Positions 29,117 to 38,045 of a stretch of 64,000 nt of DNA are shown one piece after another. This DNA comes from Ulvibacterium sp. (GTDB taxonomy: Bacteria > Bacteroidota > Bacteroidia > Flavobacteriales > Flavobacteriaceae), in contig NZ_JANQOO010000035.1 in the NCBI RefSeq assembly GCF_028285715.1, positions 434,001 through 498,000 on the forward strand, written 5' to 3'. A model generated the notes under the pieces. That model saw nothing but the letters and a program-made list of their open reading frames with translations. It ran no database searches and was not told where the DNA came from. A program made the position numbers and the translations under genes. Position 1 is the stretch's first letter. Every line of letters begins with the position of its first letter.

Positions 29117-30157
29117 ATGGAACATGAGATTAATGCTTGCAACAATGTCCTGGAACTCATAGGAAATACCCCACTTATAAAATTAGATAGAATAACCTCC
29201 AATCTCAAGGGAAATTTCTATGCCAAGGTCGAAGCTTTCAATCCTGGCCATTCTTCAAAAGATCGCGTGGCTGCCTATATCATAGAGGAAGCGGAGAAAA
29301 GAGGAATTCTTTCCGAGGGTAGCACTATAATCGAAACCACTTCGGGAAATACAGGTTTTAGTTTGGCTATGGTAAGCATTATCAAAGGATATGAATGTAT
29401 TCTTGCGGTAACCTCCAAATCCTCAAAGGATAAGATCGATATGCTTCGGGCCATGGGTGCCAAGGTTTATGTTTGTCCGGCACATGTAAGTGCGGATGAT
29501 CCAAGATCTTACTACCAGGTGGCCAAAAGATTACACGAGGAGACCAAGGGTTCCATCTATATAAATCAATATTTCAATGAACTGAATATAGATGCCCATT
29601 ACAATACTACCGGACCAGAAATTTGGAAACAGACTAATGGCAAAATAACGCACTTGGTCGCCTGTAGTGGTACAGGGGGAACAATTTCAGGCGCAGCCCG
29701 GTTTTTAAAGGAACAGAATCCCGCTATCCGAATTATAGGAGTGGATGCCTATGGTTCGGTATTAAAAAAATATCATGAAACGGGCGAATTTGATTCCAAG
29801 GAAATCTATCCCTATAGAATTGAAGGTTTGGGAAAGAACCTCATTCCCGCGGCTACCGATTTTGAAGCCATTGATGAGTTCATTAAGGTTACCGATGAAC
29901 AAAGTGCACATACCGCACGGGAGATTTCCAGGACTGAAGGCCTGTTCGTAGGTTATACCAGTGGCGCCGTAATGCAGGCCATAAAACAATTGAGTACAAA
30001 GGATATCTTTGATAAGAACAGTAATGTAGTGATGATTTTCCCAGATCACGGATCACGCTATATGAGTAAGATATATTCGGATAAGTGGATGGAAGATCAA
30101 GGCTTCTTTGATAGCAATACGGTTGAGGAAACACAGGAAATCCAATTTATAAAATAA
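29117..30157 (+). CDS. Cysteine-synthase-family PLP enzyme, candidate cysteate synthase
   Basis: 346-residue fold-type II PLP enzyme. The PLP lysine lies in [13 protein letters not shown], the phosphate-binding loop is [11 protein letters not shown], and [13 protein letters not shown] and [10 protein letters not shown] are the other family blocks. These place it near cysteine synthase/cystathionine beta-synthase. The usual NPGxSxKDR has the variant HSSKDR. It is upstream of an alpha-oxoamine-synthase acyltransferase and a BcerS-like N-acyltransferase. Together with the known occurrence of sulfonolipids in flavobacteria this suggests it makes L-cysteate from O-phosphoserine and sulfite for capnine synthesis. 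Ordinary O-acetylserine-dependent cysteine synthase is the alternative; motif reading cannot separate them. Confidence 0.85.
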   Translation: MEHEINACNNVLELIGNTPLIKLDRITSNLKGNFYAKVEAFNPGHSSKDRVAAYIIEEAEKRGILSEGSTIIETTSGNTGFSLAMVSIIKGYECILAVTSKSSKDKIDMLRAMGAKVYVCPAHVSADDPRSYYQVAKRLHEETKGSIYINQYFNELNIDAHYNTTGPEIWKQTNGKITHLVACSGTGGTISGAARFLKEQNPAIRIIGVDAYGSVLKKYHETGEFDSKEIYPYRIEGLGKNLIPAATDFEAIDEFIKVTDEQSAHTAREISRTEGLFVGYTSGAVMQAIKQLSTKDIFDKNSNVVMIFPDHGSRYMSKIYSDKWMEDQGFFDSNTVEETQEIQFIK

Positions 30158-30182
30158 TCGTATTGTTCTAATAATGGTAATT

Positions 30183-30216
30183 AAAAGGCAATGCCCATAC
30201 GGTATTGCTTTTTTGT
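30183..30216 (+). terminator. Intrinsic terminator between the two PLP enzyme genes
   Basis: AAAAGGCAAT (30183-30192) can pair with ATTGCTTTT (30204-30213), with one G-T pair, an 11-base loop and a run of T. It suggests that the acyltransferase gene downstream is not simply read through from the cysteine-synthase-like gene. Confidence 0.6.
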
Positions 30217-30255
30217 TTACAGGTCAAAAATTTATGAATCCAAGGTAAAAATCCA

Positions 30256-30263
30256 TATTTTTG
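30256..30263 (+). promoter_or_regulatory. Candidate -7 element for the acyltransferase gene
   Basis: TATTTTTG matches TAnnTTTG, 23 bases before the ATG at 30287 and after the terminator, supporting independent transcription. Confidence 0.5.
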
Positions 30264-30286
30264 CAGTTAAAATCAACCCAAGCTAC

Positions 30287-31546
30287 ATGAGAGACTTATT
30301 TGATAGAATAATCGAAAATAAGGGCCCTCTGGGAAAATGGGCCTCACAGGCTGAAGGCTATTTTGTATTCCCTAAATTGGAAGGCCCTATCTCCAACCGA
30401 ATGAAGTTTCAAGGAAAGGAAGTCATTACTTGGAGTATTAATGATTACCTAGGTCTGGCGAACTTACCTGAGATTAAAAAGATTGATGGTGAGGCGGCCA
30501 TGGAACATGGTGCGGCCTACCCAATGGGGGCTCGCATGATGAGCGGCCACACGGATTACCATGAACAGTTGGAGCGGGAGCTGGCCGATTTTGTAGATAA
30601 AGAATCTGCGTATTTATTGAATTTTGGCTACCAAGGTATTATGTCCGCGATCGATGCTTTGGTCTCCAAAGACGATATTATAGTATATGACGTGGATTCA
30701 CACGCCTGTATCATTGATGGGGTGCGTCTGCATATGGGGAAACGATTTACGTTTAAACATAATGATGTTGATAGCCTAGAAAAGAATTTGGAGAGGGCGA
30801 CCAAGATGGCCGAACAGACCGGAGGAGGCATTCTCGTTATTTCCGAGGGTGTTTTTGGTATGCGGGGAGAACAAGGTAAATTAAAGGAAATAGTTGCCCT
30901 GAAGCAAAAATTTAAATTCAGGTTGTTGGTGGATGATGCCCATGGCTTTGGAACTTTGGGAGCTACCGGTGCAGGTGCAGGGGAAGAGCAGGGGGTTCAG
31001 GACGATATTGACGTATATTTTGCCACTTTTGCCAAGTCTATGGCGGGTATTGGTGCGTTTTTGGCGGCAGATAAGGAAATTATAGACTATCTCAAATACA
31101 ATTTGCGGTCCCAAATGTTCGCCAAGTCCCTACCTATGATTTATGTGAAGGGGGCTCTTAAGCGGTTAGAAATGTTACGGACCCAACCTAAACTTAAGGC
31201 CAAGTTGTGGGAAAATGTAAATGCATTGCAAAACGGACTTAAGAACAGGGGTTTTGATATAGGTAACACCAATACCTGTGTAACACCGGTTTATTTAAAC
31301 GGAAGTATTCCTGAGGCGATGGCATTGGTAAAAGACCTTCGAGAAAATCATCGAATATTCTGTTCTATAGTGGTTTACCCTGTAATACCTAAAGGATTGA
31401 TTTTATTAAGAATGATTCCGACAGCTACCCACACTATGGAGGACATTGAGGAAACCCTTGATGCTTTTTCCGCCATTCGGGAACGACTTCAGAAAGGTGT
31501 GTATAAGAAATTATCCGCCGCCGTGGCGGCAGCAATGGGGGAATAA
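30287..31546 (+). CDS. Alpha-oxoamine synthase-family acyltransferase, candidate cysteate fatty acyltransferase
   Basis: 419-residue PLP enzyme of the BioF/Kbl/serine-palmitoyltransferase family, which condenses an amino acid with an acyl thioester. Seen: SINDYLGLANLPE, AYPMGARMMSGHTDYHEQLE, VDDAHGFGTLGATG (Asp and His that position PLP) and FATFAKSMAGIGAFLAAD with the Schiff-base lysine. The ATG at 30287 gives the N-terminus MRDLFDRIIENKGPLGKW that I recall for flavobacterial members; the frame continues 32 codons upstream through the promoter region and is not used. A cysteate-fatty acyltransferase of this family is known from Flavobacterium johnsoniae. The neighbours (cysteate-synthase candidate, BcerS-like transferase) make that role likely, but serine palmitoyltransferase or Kbl-like activity remains possible. 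Confidence 0.88.
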   Translation: MRDLFDRIIENKGPLGKWASQAEGYFVFPKLEGPISNRMKFQGKEVITWSINDYLGLANLPEIKKIDGEAAMEHGAAYPMGARMMSGHTDYHEQLERELADFVDKESAYLLNFGYQGIMSAIDALVSKDDIIVYDVDSHACIIDGVRLHMGKRFTFKHNDVDSLEKNLERATKMAEQTGGGILVISEGVFGMRGEQGKLKEIVALKQKFKFRLLVDDAHGFGTLGATGAGAGEEQGVQDDIDVYFATFAKSMAGIGAFLAADKEIIDYLKYNLRSQMFAKSLPMIYVKGALKRLEMLRTQPKLKAKLWENVNALQNGLKNRGFDIGNTNTCVTPVYLNGSIPEAMALVKDLRENHRIFCSIVVYPVIPKGLILLRMIPTATHTMEDIEETLDAFSAIRERLQKGVYKKLSAAVAAAMGE

Positions 31547-31613
31547 ACTTGATTTTTCAGTAGGTCTTGCCAAACCTTTATTATAGTTAAGGGGGTTTGT
31601 CTTCAAGATTGTA

Positions 31614-32732
31614 TTATAAATTCTTGCGATAGGTTCTTCTGCGCTTGTAGATAGTCGGGTTAAAGTGTTTCCACATTTGGCGAATGGCTATATTTTCCTC
31701 CAGCTCCGGGGTGCGATAGCACATCTCGATGTCCTTTTCCATAAAGGTTTTGTAGTATTCATTGAAAATAATGGCCGTAACCCCTTTATTTTGATATTCG
31801 GGATGTATGCCTATCAGGTAAAACAATACATCCTTACTGTTCCTTTTGGCGTTTAAAAGATGAAATATTCCAAAAGGTATTAACTTACCCTTAGCCTTTT
31901 GCAACGCTTTCGAAAATATGGGCATAACAATGGCAAAGGCGATGAGGTTGTTATTTTTGTCCACAATGAATTTAATGTACTCGGGATCCACAAAACCGAT
32001 GTATTTCTTTTTAAAATAAGATTTTTGAATCTCCGTGACTGGTATAAAGGAAGAGAGCTTGGCATATGTGTCGTTGAACAGATCGAACATCCGATCTATC
32101 ATGGGAAGAATATCCTTTGTTTTTGAGAAATTAACTTCCTTAAGACCATATCTACGCTTTACCAGTTCGTTCAATTTGGTGAAAATTTCAGGATTTGCGT
32201 TGCTGATGGGAAATTTGTTTTCCATATATTCCTTCTCCTTAACAAACCCCAAATTTTCATAATGCTCTTTATAGTAAGGATAATTGTACCATGTGACCAT
32301 AGATCCAATATGGTCAAACCCTTCGGTCAACACCCCAACCTTGTCCAAATTAGAAAAACCCATAGGCCCTTCCATATGCTCCAATGCCTTTTCAGCGCCT
32401 ATCTCCTTCACTTTGTTCAACAGCGCCTCTGAAACTTCTATATCATCGATAAAGTCAAACCAACCGAAACGGATTTTCTTGATTTTTTTTTCGTTGACCT
32501 CCATCCAGTTAATAATGGCGGCCACACGTCCTACGATTTCCTCATTTTTATAAGCTAAAAAAAGCCAACTCTCGGAAGTTTCAAATGCGGGATTTTTGGT
32601 CTTGTCAAAAGTTTCCAATTCTTCTTTGATGATAGGCGGCACCCAATAGGGGGAATTCCTGTACAAGGAAAAGGGAAACTTTACAAAGTTCTTAAGGTCG
32701 GATTTGGATAAGACCTCTTTGAGGGTGACCAT
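31614..32732 (-). CDS. BcerS/YghO-like N-acyltransferase (GNAT-related)
   Basis: 372-residue protein. The N-terminal pattern FVKFPFSLYRNSPYWVPP, KNPAFETSESWLFLAY and IVGRVAAIINW is the signature of the YghO/bacterial ceramide synthase-like group, which has a duplicated GNAT-type fold. The second half holds IIDFAIVMPIFSKAL-like and FYLIGIHPEYQNKGVTAIIFNEYY, the latter resembling the acyl-CoA-binding loop. In Caulobacter a relative N-acylates the sphingoid base. Here it converges with the acyltransferase gene at 30287 (67-base gap), so it may N-acylate capnine. This is an inference from family and location; a plain acetyltransferase is the alternative. Confidence 0.8.
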   Translation of the reverse strand: MVTLKEVLSKSDLKNFVKFPFSLYRNSPYWVPPIIKEELETFDKTKNPAFETSESWLFLAYKNEEIVGRVAAIINWMEVNEKKIKKIRFGWFDFIDDIEVSEALLNKVKEIGAEKALEHMEGPMGFSNLDKVGVLTEGFDHIGSMVTWYNYPYYKEHYENLGFVKEKEYMENKFPISNANPEIFTKLNELVKRRYGLKEVNFSKTKDILPMIDRMFDLFNDTYAKLSSFIPVTEIQKSYFKKKYIGFVDPEYIKFIVDKNNNLIAFAIVMPIFSKALQKAKGKLIPFGIFHLLNAKRNSKDVLFYLIGIHPEYQNKGVTAIIFNEYYKTFMEKDIEMCYRTPELEENIAIRQMWKHFNPTIYKRRRTYRKNL

Positions 32733-32851
32733 ACGGTTGTTTTTGTAGGGTCAATATTAGGGATATTTAACTAGGGAATAAAATCCTTGCCCTGTAAATT
32801 GTCAATGATGGATTAGAACTACTTCCAAAAGGATAAAACCATAGAATACCC

Positions 32852-33910
32852 CTATCCCTGTTTTTTCCTTTTCTGTTCCTTTCTTAATTTCCGCAGTTGC
32901 TTTTTGGAAGGTCCGAGATCAACGTCCTCTGCGCCGAGTCCATTTTTCTGCCTTTTTAGTTTCTTCCTTTCCTCACGTTCCTTTTTCTTCATGGAGTTCT
33001 TTTGAATTGGACCTCCATTTTCTCCAGCTTTTTGTTCGTCAATCGGTTTAAAGGTATCCTTATGAAAATCGAACCGGTAGGATGCTCCCATGGTCACAAA
33101 TATTCGGGAAGGGTTGTTTTTAAAGCTGGCCCCAAGATTGATATCCGCCTGTAAATTTTCGCTGAACAAATGGGCCACACCACTTCGTAAAAGAATATCG
33201 GAATATCGGTCGCTATCGATACCTTGATTCTCTACAAAAACACTCCATTTCGGGTTTCTAAAAGCATGGGATAGCGAAACCAAATAACTCCACTCCGGAA
33301 AGTCGGTACCTATCCGATCGTAGGCGATATTGGAAATCAATACAAACCTTGGGGTAAGCCTGCTTTGTGTTGCTACCATAACACGGGGTGATACTGTGGG
33401 GTCTCCCACGAAGAATGGATTGTCCCCTAGGACAAAATTGGCACCGGCATAAACCGAAACCGAGGGAATAAGATTTTTTAACTGAAATAGATTGTTGGCG
33501 CGCCAGCTGTACAAATTGGGCTTGTTACGTTCCGGAGCCTTATAACGATCATAGATCAAAAATTTGAGGCCTAAACGATTCATGCCAAAATTGGTGCGTG
33601 ATTCTTCGATTCCAAAGTTTACGAATGTAATGTTCTGGTTTTGAAAGGTACCTTCCCAATGCAGTTCCAATTCTTCGAACAAAAGTCCATATCGTAAGGC
33701 AATGTCGGTTCCCCAGATATTGGATTGGGTATTCAGTAGGGTATGGTCCCGTTGTTCGAAAAAGACACCCATCTCAGCTTGAACCACATTTTTTCCTACG
33801 GCATAGGCGCTTACGGAAAGTCCCGGCCTGTTGGAGTTTATGACATCGGTATACTGCGAAAATGAAGAAATTGAAAAGCTAAATACAATCAAATAAACGA
33901 GTTGCTTCAT
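32852..33910 (-). CDS. Outer-membrane beta-barrel protein, phenol-degradation meta-pathway-like
   Basis: 352-residue exported protein with signal MKQLVYLIVFSFSISSFSQ, followed by DVINSNRPGLSVSAYAVGKNVVQAEMG and repeated amphipathic strands ending in F/Y, typical of the transporter-type barrel (Phenol_MetA_deg-like fold). The last 60 residues are an odd extension rich in lysine and arginine (MKKKEREERKKLKRQK) with no barrel character. The tail could be periplasmic or bind an acidic partner; no function is assigned. No operon partner is apparent; it is divergent from the DUF4834 gene. Confidence 0.75.
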   Translation of the reverse strand: MKQLVYLIVFSFSISSFSQYTDVINSNRPGLSVSAYAVGKNVVQAEMGVFFEQRDHTLLNTQSNIWGTDIALRYGLLFEELELHWEGTFQNQNITFVNFGIEESRTNFGMNRLGLKFLIYDRYKAPERNKPNLYSWRANNLFQLKNLIPSVSVYAGANFVLGDNPFFVGDPTVSPRVMVATQSRLTPRFVLISNIAYDRIGTDFPEWSYLVSLSHAFRNPKWSVFVENQGIDSDRYSDILLRSGVAHLFSENLQADINLGASFKNNPSRIFVTMGASYRFDFHKDTFKPIDEQKAGENGGPIQKNSMKKKEREERKKLKRQKNGLGAEDVDLGPSKKQLRKLRKEQKRKKQG

Positions 33911-34006
33911 CTTTGAACTGCTGATTAATGGTCTAAATGGGCATATCGTTTAATGGTTTTATCATTATTTTAGCACTTTTGCCCTGATAATACAACGTTA
34001 GAATTG

Positions 34007-34014
34007 TACTTTTG
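34007..34014 (+). promoter_or_regulatory. Candidate -7 element of the glycan operon
   Basis: TACTTTTG matches TAnnTTTG, 21 bases before the ATG of the DUF4834 gene that opens the operon running to 39514. Confidence 0.5.
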
Positions 34015-34035
34015 ATATAACGCAATTAAAATAAT

Positions 34036-34299
34036 ATGGGGTTTTTAAAAGCAATCTTAATACTTCTGCTGATTTACTATCTTGTAAAGATGCTCTTCAG
34101 AATGTTTGCTCCAAGGCTTTTTAGCTATGCCGCTAAGAAAACAGAAGCCCATTTTAAGGAAAGGTTTGACGAGTTTGCAAGACAGAACGGGCAGCAAGAT
34201 GAATCTATTGGGGATGTTATCATTGACAAGAAACCTTCCAAAAAATTCAACTCCTCCAAAAAAGTAGGGGAATATATTGACTTTGAGGAAATTGATTGA
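34036..34299 (+). CDS. DUF4834-family small membrane protein
   Basis: 87-residue protein with one N-terminal membrane helix (FLKAILILLLIYYLVKMLFRMF) and a charged soluble tail that ends EYIDFEEID. I recognise the DUF4834 family, small Bacteroidota proteins of unknown function that are often found directly upstream of YfhO-family genes. It is the first gene of the operon, 33 bases before the YfhO gene. Confidence 0.82.
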   Translation: MGFLKAILILLLIYYLVKMLFRMFAPRLFSYAAKKTEAHFKERFDEFARQNGQQDESIGDVIIDKKPSKKFNSSKKVGEYIDFEEID

Positions 34300-34332
34300 T
34301 TATCTTGCCTTGATCAACTTTCGCATTGACCA

Positions 34333-36777
34333 ATGAAGAACTCGCTTAAAGCTCTTTTTACCCATTTTTTTGTCACCGTTTTTTTTGTTGTAGTTGCCTT
34401 GACGTATTTTCATCCGGTTCTACAAGGAAAGGTCATAGAACAATCGGATATCATTCAGTTTACGGGTATGGCCAAGGAACAGAATGATTTCAGAAAACGA
34501 ACAGGGGAGGAGCCCTATTGGACCAACAGTGCCTTTGGGGGGATGCCCACCTATCAATTGGGTGCGTACTATCCACACGATTACGTAAAGAAACTGGATA
34601 GATTAATTCGCTTTTTGCCGCGTCCGGCGGATTATCTTTTTCTATACTTTATAGGATTTTATATACTGCTATCTTGTTTAAAAGTAGAGTATCGTCTTGC
34701 TATTTTGGGAGCTTTGGCCTTTGGTTTCTCTACCTATTTAATCATTATTCTCGGAGTGGGGCATAATGCCAAGGCCCATGCCATGGGATACTTACCTATA
34801 CTTTTGGGAGGAATCGTATTGACCTTTCGAAAAAAGTACCTTTGGGGCTTTGTGCTTACTGCTATTGCCATGGCCTTGGAGGTTGTGGCAAACCATTATC
34901 AAATGACATACTACGGTATGTTGTTGATTCTGATATTGGGCCTCGTATATCTTGTTTATGCCATAAAAAAGAAGCAGGTAAAACACTTTTTTGTTTCCGT
35001 CGGAATTTTGGTCATGGCAGTAGTCTTAGGTATTGCGGCCAATGCAACCAGTCTAATGGCTACCAAGGAATACGCCGATTGGAGCACCCGCGGAAAATCT
35101 GAATTGACCGTGGACTATCAAGGCAATCCTAAGGAGAATCTAGATGGCTTGGATAAGGAATATATTACCCGTTGGAGTTATGGAATTTCGGAATCCATGA
35201 ATTTATTTGTACCCCGCCTTTTCGGAGGCTCATCCCAAGAAAATCTAGGAGAAGATTCCAAGACCTATGGTTTTCTGATAGATCAGGGAATTCCACGTGG
35301 CCAGGCCCTTGCCTTCTCCAGTGGAATAGCGTTATATTGGGGCAATCAACCAGGTACCTCAGGCCCTGCCTATATTGGGGCCATTGTCTTTTTTCTTTTC
35401 GTTCTAGGTCTCATTTTGGTTAAAGGAAAGTCAAAATGGTGGCTTTTGGGAGCTACCTTACTGTCTTTATTCCTTTCTTGGGGAAAGAACCTTAGTTTTT
35501 TGACCGATTTTATGATCGACTATTTTCCGCTTTATGACAAATTTCGGGCGGTATCTTCCATTCAAGTAATTTTGGAACTCTGTGCCCCGATTTTGGCAAT
35601 TTTGGCCCTACAGGCAATTTTTAAGGATACAATTTCAAAGGCTGATAAGATAAAAGCCTTAAGGACTTCATTTTTTATTGTTTTCGGGTTTGGTATCCTG
35701 TTGTTTCTGGTAAAGGGAATGTTTGATTTTTCTGGTTATCATGATGACACCTTAAAACGATATTATGGGGAAGAAATGTTAGATCTTATCCAGTCCGACA
35801 GAAAAGCTGTATACACCAGTGACCTTTTGCGCTCCCTTATCTATGTGTTTTTGGCTGCTTTGACCATTTGGCTATTTCTGAAAGAAAAAGTCAAGCAAAA
35901 CATTATGGTTATTCTACTTGGGCTATTCTTGGTATCCGATTTAGTCGGTGTAAACCTCAGATATGTTAACGCAGAAAATTTTGTTGCCAAAAGGCGCATG
36001 ACGCGGCCATTTCAGGAAACTCCGGCAGATATGGAAATTCTTAAGGATACGACCTATTTCCGGGTATTTGACCAAACCCAGGGTTTTGAGGGTGCGCGTA
36101 CCTCTTATTTTCATAAAACCATATCCGGTTATCATGCGGCCAAACCTGCTGGTATGGAGGATTTGTTCTACTTTCATATAGCTCAGGGAAACATAGGGAT
36201 TCTTAATATGTTGAACATTAAATATGTTGTTCAACAAGATGAAGAGGGTAGGAGTTACCCGGTATTGAATCCTGATGCCCATGGCAACGCATGGTTTGTT
36301 GAAAAATTGTTGCCCGTAGAGCATTCCAATGCTGAAATTCTAGCTTTGGACAGCTTGGATACAAAAAGAAGGGCTGTTGTCAACTCTGCCAAATTCCCCA
36401 ATGTTAACCGCTTTAATTTTATTGTAGATTCAACTGCTTCCATTACTTTGACGGATTACGAGCCCAATCATTTAACCTATAAATCCAAAAACTCCAGGTC
36501 AGGGGCCGCTGTTTTTTCGGAAATGTATTATCCCTGGGGTTGGAATGCCTATGTAGATGGAAAACGCAAAAAGCATTTTAGGGTTAACTATGTTTTAAGG
36601 GCGCTGATGCTTCCGGAAGGGGAGCATACCATTGAGTTCAAGTTTGAACCGGAAATAGTTGCTGTGGGAAGTCAAATTACCCTAGCAAGTTCTATCCTCC
36701 TGGGATTGGTAATTCTAGGTGGACTAGGATTTACCTTTTGGAGCTCCCGAAAGAAGGAAAATATAACCACCCAATGA
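34333..36777 (+). CDS. YfhO-family membrane glycosyltransferase-like protein
   Basis: 814-residue polytopic membrane protein of the YfhO family (GT-C-like). Many hydrophobic segments cover about residues 10-560; the large loop after the first helix contains DIIQFTGMAKEQNDFRKRTGEEPYW with the acidic motif expected of GT-C enzymes, and the C-terminal part (from about 580 to 780) is a soluble periplasmic domain before a last helix. In Gram-positive bacteria YfhO adds sugars to lipoteichoic acid using a lipid-linked donor; in Bacteroidota the role is unknown, but the following glycosyltransferase and flippase genes suggest envelope glycan assembly. Its stop overlaps the next ATG by four bases (ATGA), so the genes are translationally coupled. 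Confidence 0.88.
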   Translation: MKNSLKALFTHFFVTVFFVVVALTYFHPVLQGKVIEQSDIIQFTGMAKEQNDFRKRTGEEPYWTNSAFGGMPTYQLGAYYPHDYVKKLDRLIRFLPRPADYLFLYFIGFYILLSCLKVEYRLAILGALAFGFSTYLIIILGVGHNAKAHAMGYLPILLGGIVLTFRKKYLWGFVLTAIAMALEVVANHYQMTYYGMLLILILGLVYLVYAIKKKQVKHFFVSVGILVMAVVLGIAANATSLMATKEYADWSTRGKSELTVDYQGNPKENLDGLDKEYITRWSYGISESMNLFVPRLFGGSSQENLGEDSKTYGFLIDQGIPRGQALAFSSGIALYWGNQPGTSGPAYIGAIVFFLFVLGLILVKGKSKWWLLGATLLSLFLSWGKNLSFLTDFMIDYFPLYDKFRAVSSIQVILELCAPILAILALQAIFKDTISKADKIKALRTSFFIVFGFGILLFLVKGMFDFSGYHDDTLKRYYGEEMLDLIQSDRKAVYTSDLLRSLIYVFLAALTIWLFLKEKVKQNIMVILLGLFLVSDLVGVNLRYVNAENFVAKRRMTRPFQETPADMEILKDTTYFRVFDQTQGFEGARTSYFHKTISGYHAAKPAGMEDLFYFHIAQGNIGILNMLNIKYVVQQDEEGRSYPVLNPDAHGNAWFVEKLLPVEHSNAEILALDSLDTKRRAVVNSAKFPNVNRFNFIVDSTASITLTDYEPNHLTYKSKNSRSGAAVFSEMYYPWGWNAYVDGKRKKHFRVNYVLRALMLPEGEHTIEFKFEPEIVAVGSQITLASSILLGLVILGGLGFTFWSSRKKENITTQ

Positions 36778-38045
36778 AAAAGGTGCTTATCATCACCTAC
36801 TATTGGCCGCCAGCTGGTGGGCCTGGAGTACAACGATGGTTGAAATTTGTAAAATACCTACCCGATTTTGGAATAGACCCTATTGTCTTTGCACCCGAGA
36901 ACCCACACTATCCTATTAAGGACAATTCCTTATTGGATGAAGTTCCCGAAGGGGTTATTGTGCATAGAAAACCTATTTTTGAACCTTATCGTTTTGCGGA
37001 AATCCTTTCCTCAAAAAAAACCAAACGTATCAGTTCGGGCATTATTAGAACCAAAAATCAATCCGCTCTGGAAAAAGCTATGTTATGGGTCCGGGGTAAT
37101 TTTTTTATTCCGGATGCCAGGAAATATTGGGTGAAACCCTCGGTGCTTTACCTATCTCAATTACTGGAAAAGGAAGACATAAAGTCGGTCATAACAACAG
37201 GCCCTCCGCATAGTGTTCATTTAATCGGGCAGCGGTTAAAGCGGAAGCACCAGGTGAAATGGATTACCGATTTTAGAGATCCTTGGACCTCCATTGGGTA
37301 TCATAAAAAGCTCAGACTTACAGTATCTTCCCAACGAAAGCATAGGGCTTTGGAACGTTCGGTGCTTAATACAGCCGATTTGTTGTTGACCACAAGTGAT
37401 ACTACGCGGAAGGAGTTTAAAGCCAAAACAAAGAAGCCCATAGAGTTGATAACCAATGGTTTTGATTCCAGCTATTCGGGAGGTGCCAATTTGGATGGGA
37501 AATTTACCATTTCCCATATTGGATCTTTGCTTACGGGTCGGAACCCCGAGAATCTATGGAAGGTAGTATCGGAAATGGCGAGGGAAGACGAAATTTTTAG
37601 AAAGGAGTTGCAATTGGAATTCGTAGGCGTAGTAAGTGAGGATGTTTTGGATAGCCTTCATGAGCATGAACTGACCCCTTATATTCATCTTAGGGGCTAT
37701 GTACCCCATGACCAAGCGCTTCAAAGACAGAGAGAAACGCAGATTTTACTTTTGGTAGAAATAGATTCCGAAGAGACCAAAGGGATTATTCCAGGAAAAT
37801 TATTTGAATACATGGCGGCTAGGCGTCCTATTTTGGCTATTGGTCCCGAGGGTTGGGATGCAAGCACGATCATTTCTGGGACAAATACGGGCAAAGTGTT
37901 ACTTTACCAAGATTATTCCCGACTGAAAAATGTACTTTTAGAATGGTTTGCCCTATATAGGAAAGGAGAACTAAATTTAGCGTCAAAAGGTATTGAAAAA
38001 TACAGCCGTAAGGCCTTGACCAAACAACTGGCCGAATATCTCTAA
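36774..38045 (+). CDS. Glycosyltransferase, GT4-like
   Basis: 423-residue GT-B-fold glycosyltransferase. N-terminal Rossmann domain opens with KVLIITYYWPPAGGPGVQRW, the glycine-rich start typical of family 4 enzymes, followed by the D-F-R-D-P motif in WITDFRDPWTS. The C-terminal donor-binding domain has SHIGSLLTGRNPENL and the E...GKLFEYMAARRPILAIGP stretch. It is probably cytosolic or membrane-associated and transfers a nucleotide-sugar unit. The ATG at 36774 overlaps the YfhO stop (ATGA), preferred over the longer frame that reads into that gene. The stop overlaps the flippase ATG by one base. Confidence 0.9.
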   Translation: MKKVLIITYYWPPAGGPGVQRWLKFVKYLPDFGIDPIVFAPENPHYPIKDNSLLDEVPEGVIVHRKPIFEPYRFAEILSSKKTKRISSGIIRTKNQSALEKAMLWVRGNFFIPDARKYWVKPSVLYLSQLLEKEDIKSVITTGPPHSVHLIGQRLKRKHQVKWITDFRDPWTSIGYHKKLRLTVSSQRKHRALERSVLNTADLLLTTSDTTRKEFKAKTKKPIELITNGFDSSYSGGANLDGKFTISHIGSLLTGRNPENLWKVVSEMAREDEIFRKELQLEFVGVVSEDVLDSLHEHELTPYIHLRGYVPHDQALQRQRETQILLLVEIDSEETKGIIPGKLFEYMAARRPILAIGPEGWDASTIISGTNTGKVLLYQDYSRLKNVLLEWFALYRKGELNLASKGIEKYSRKALTKQLAEYL

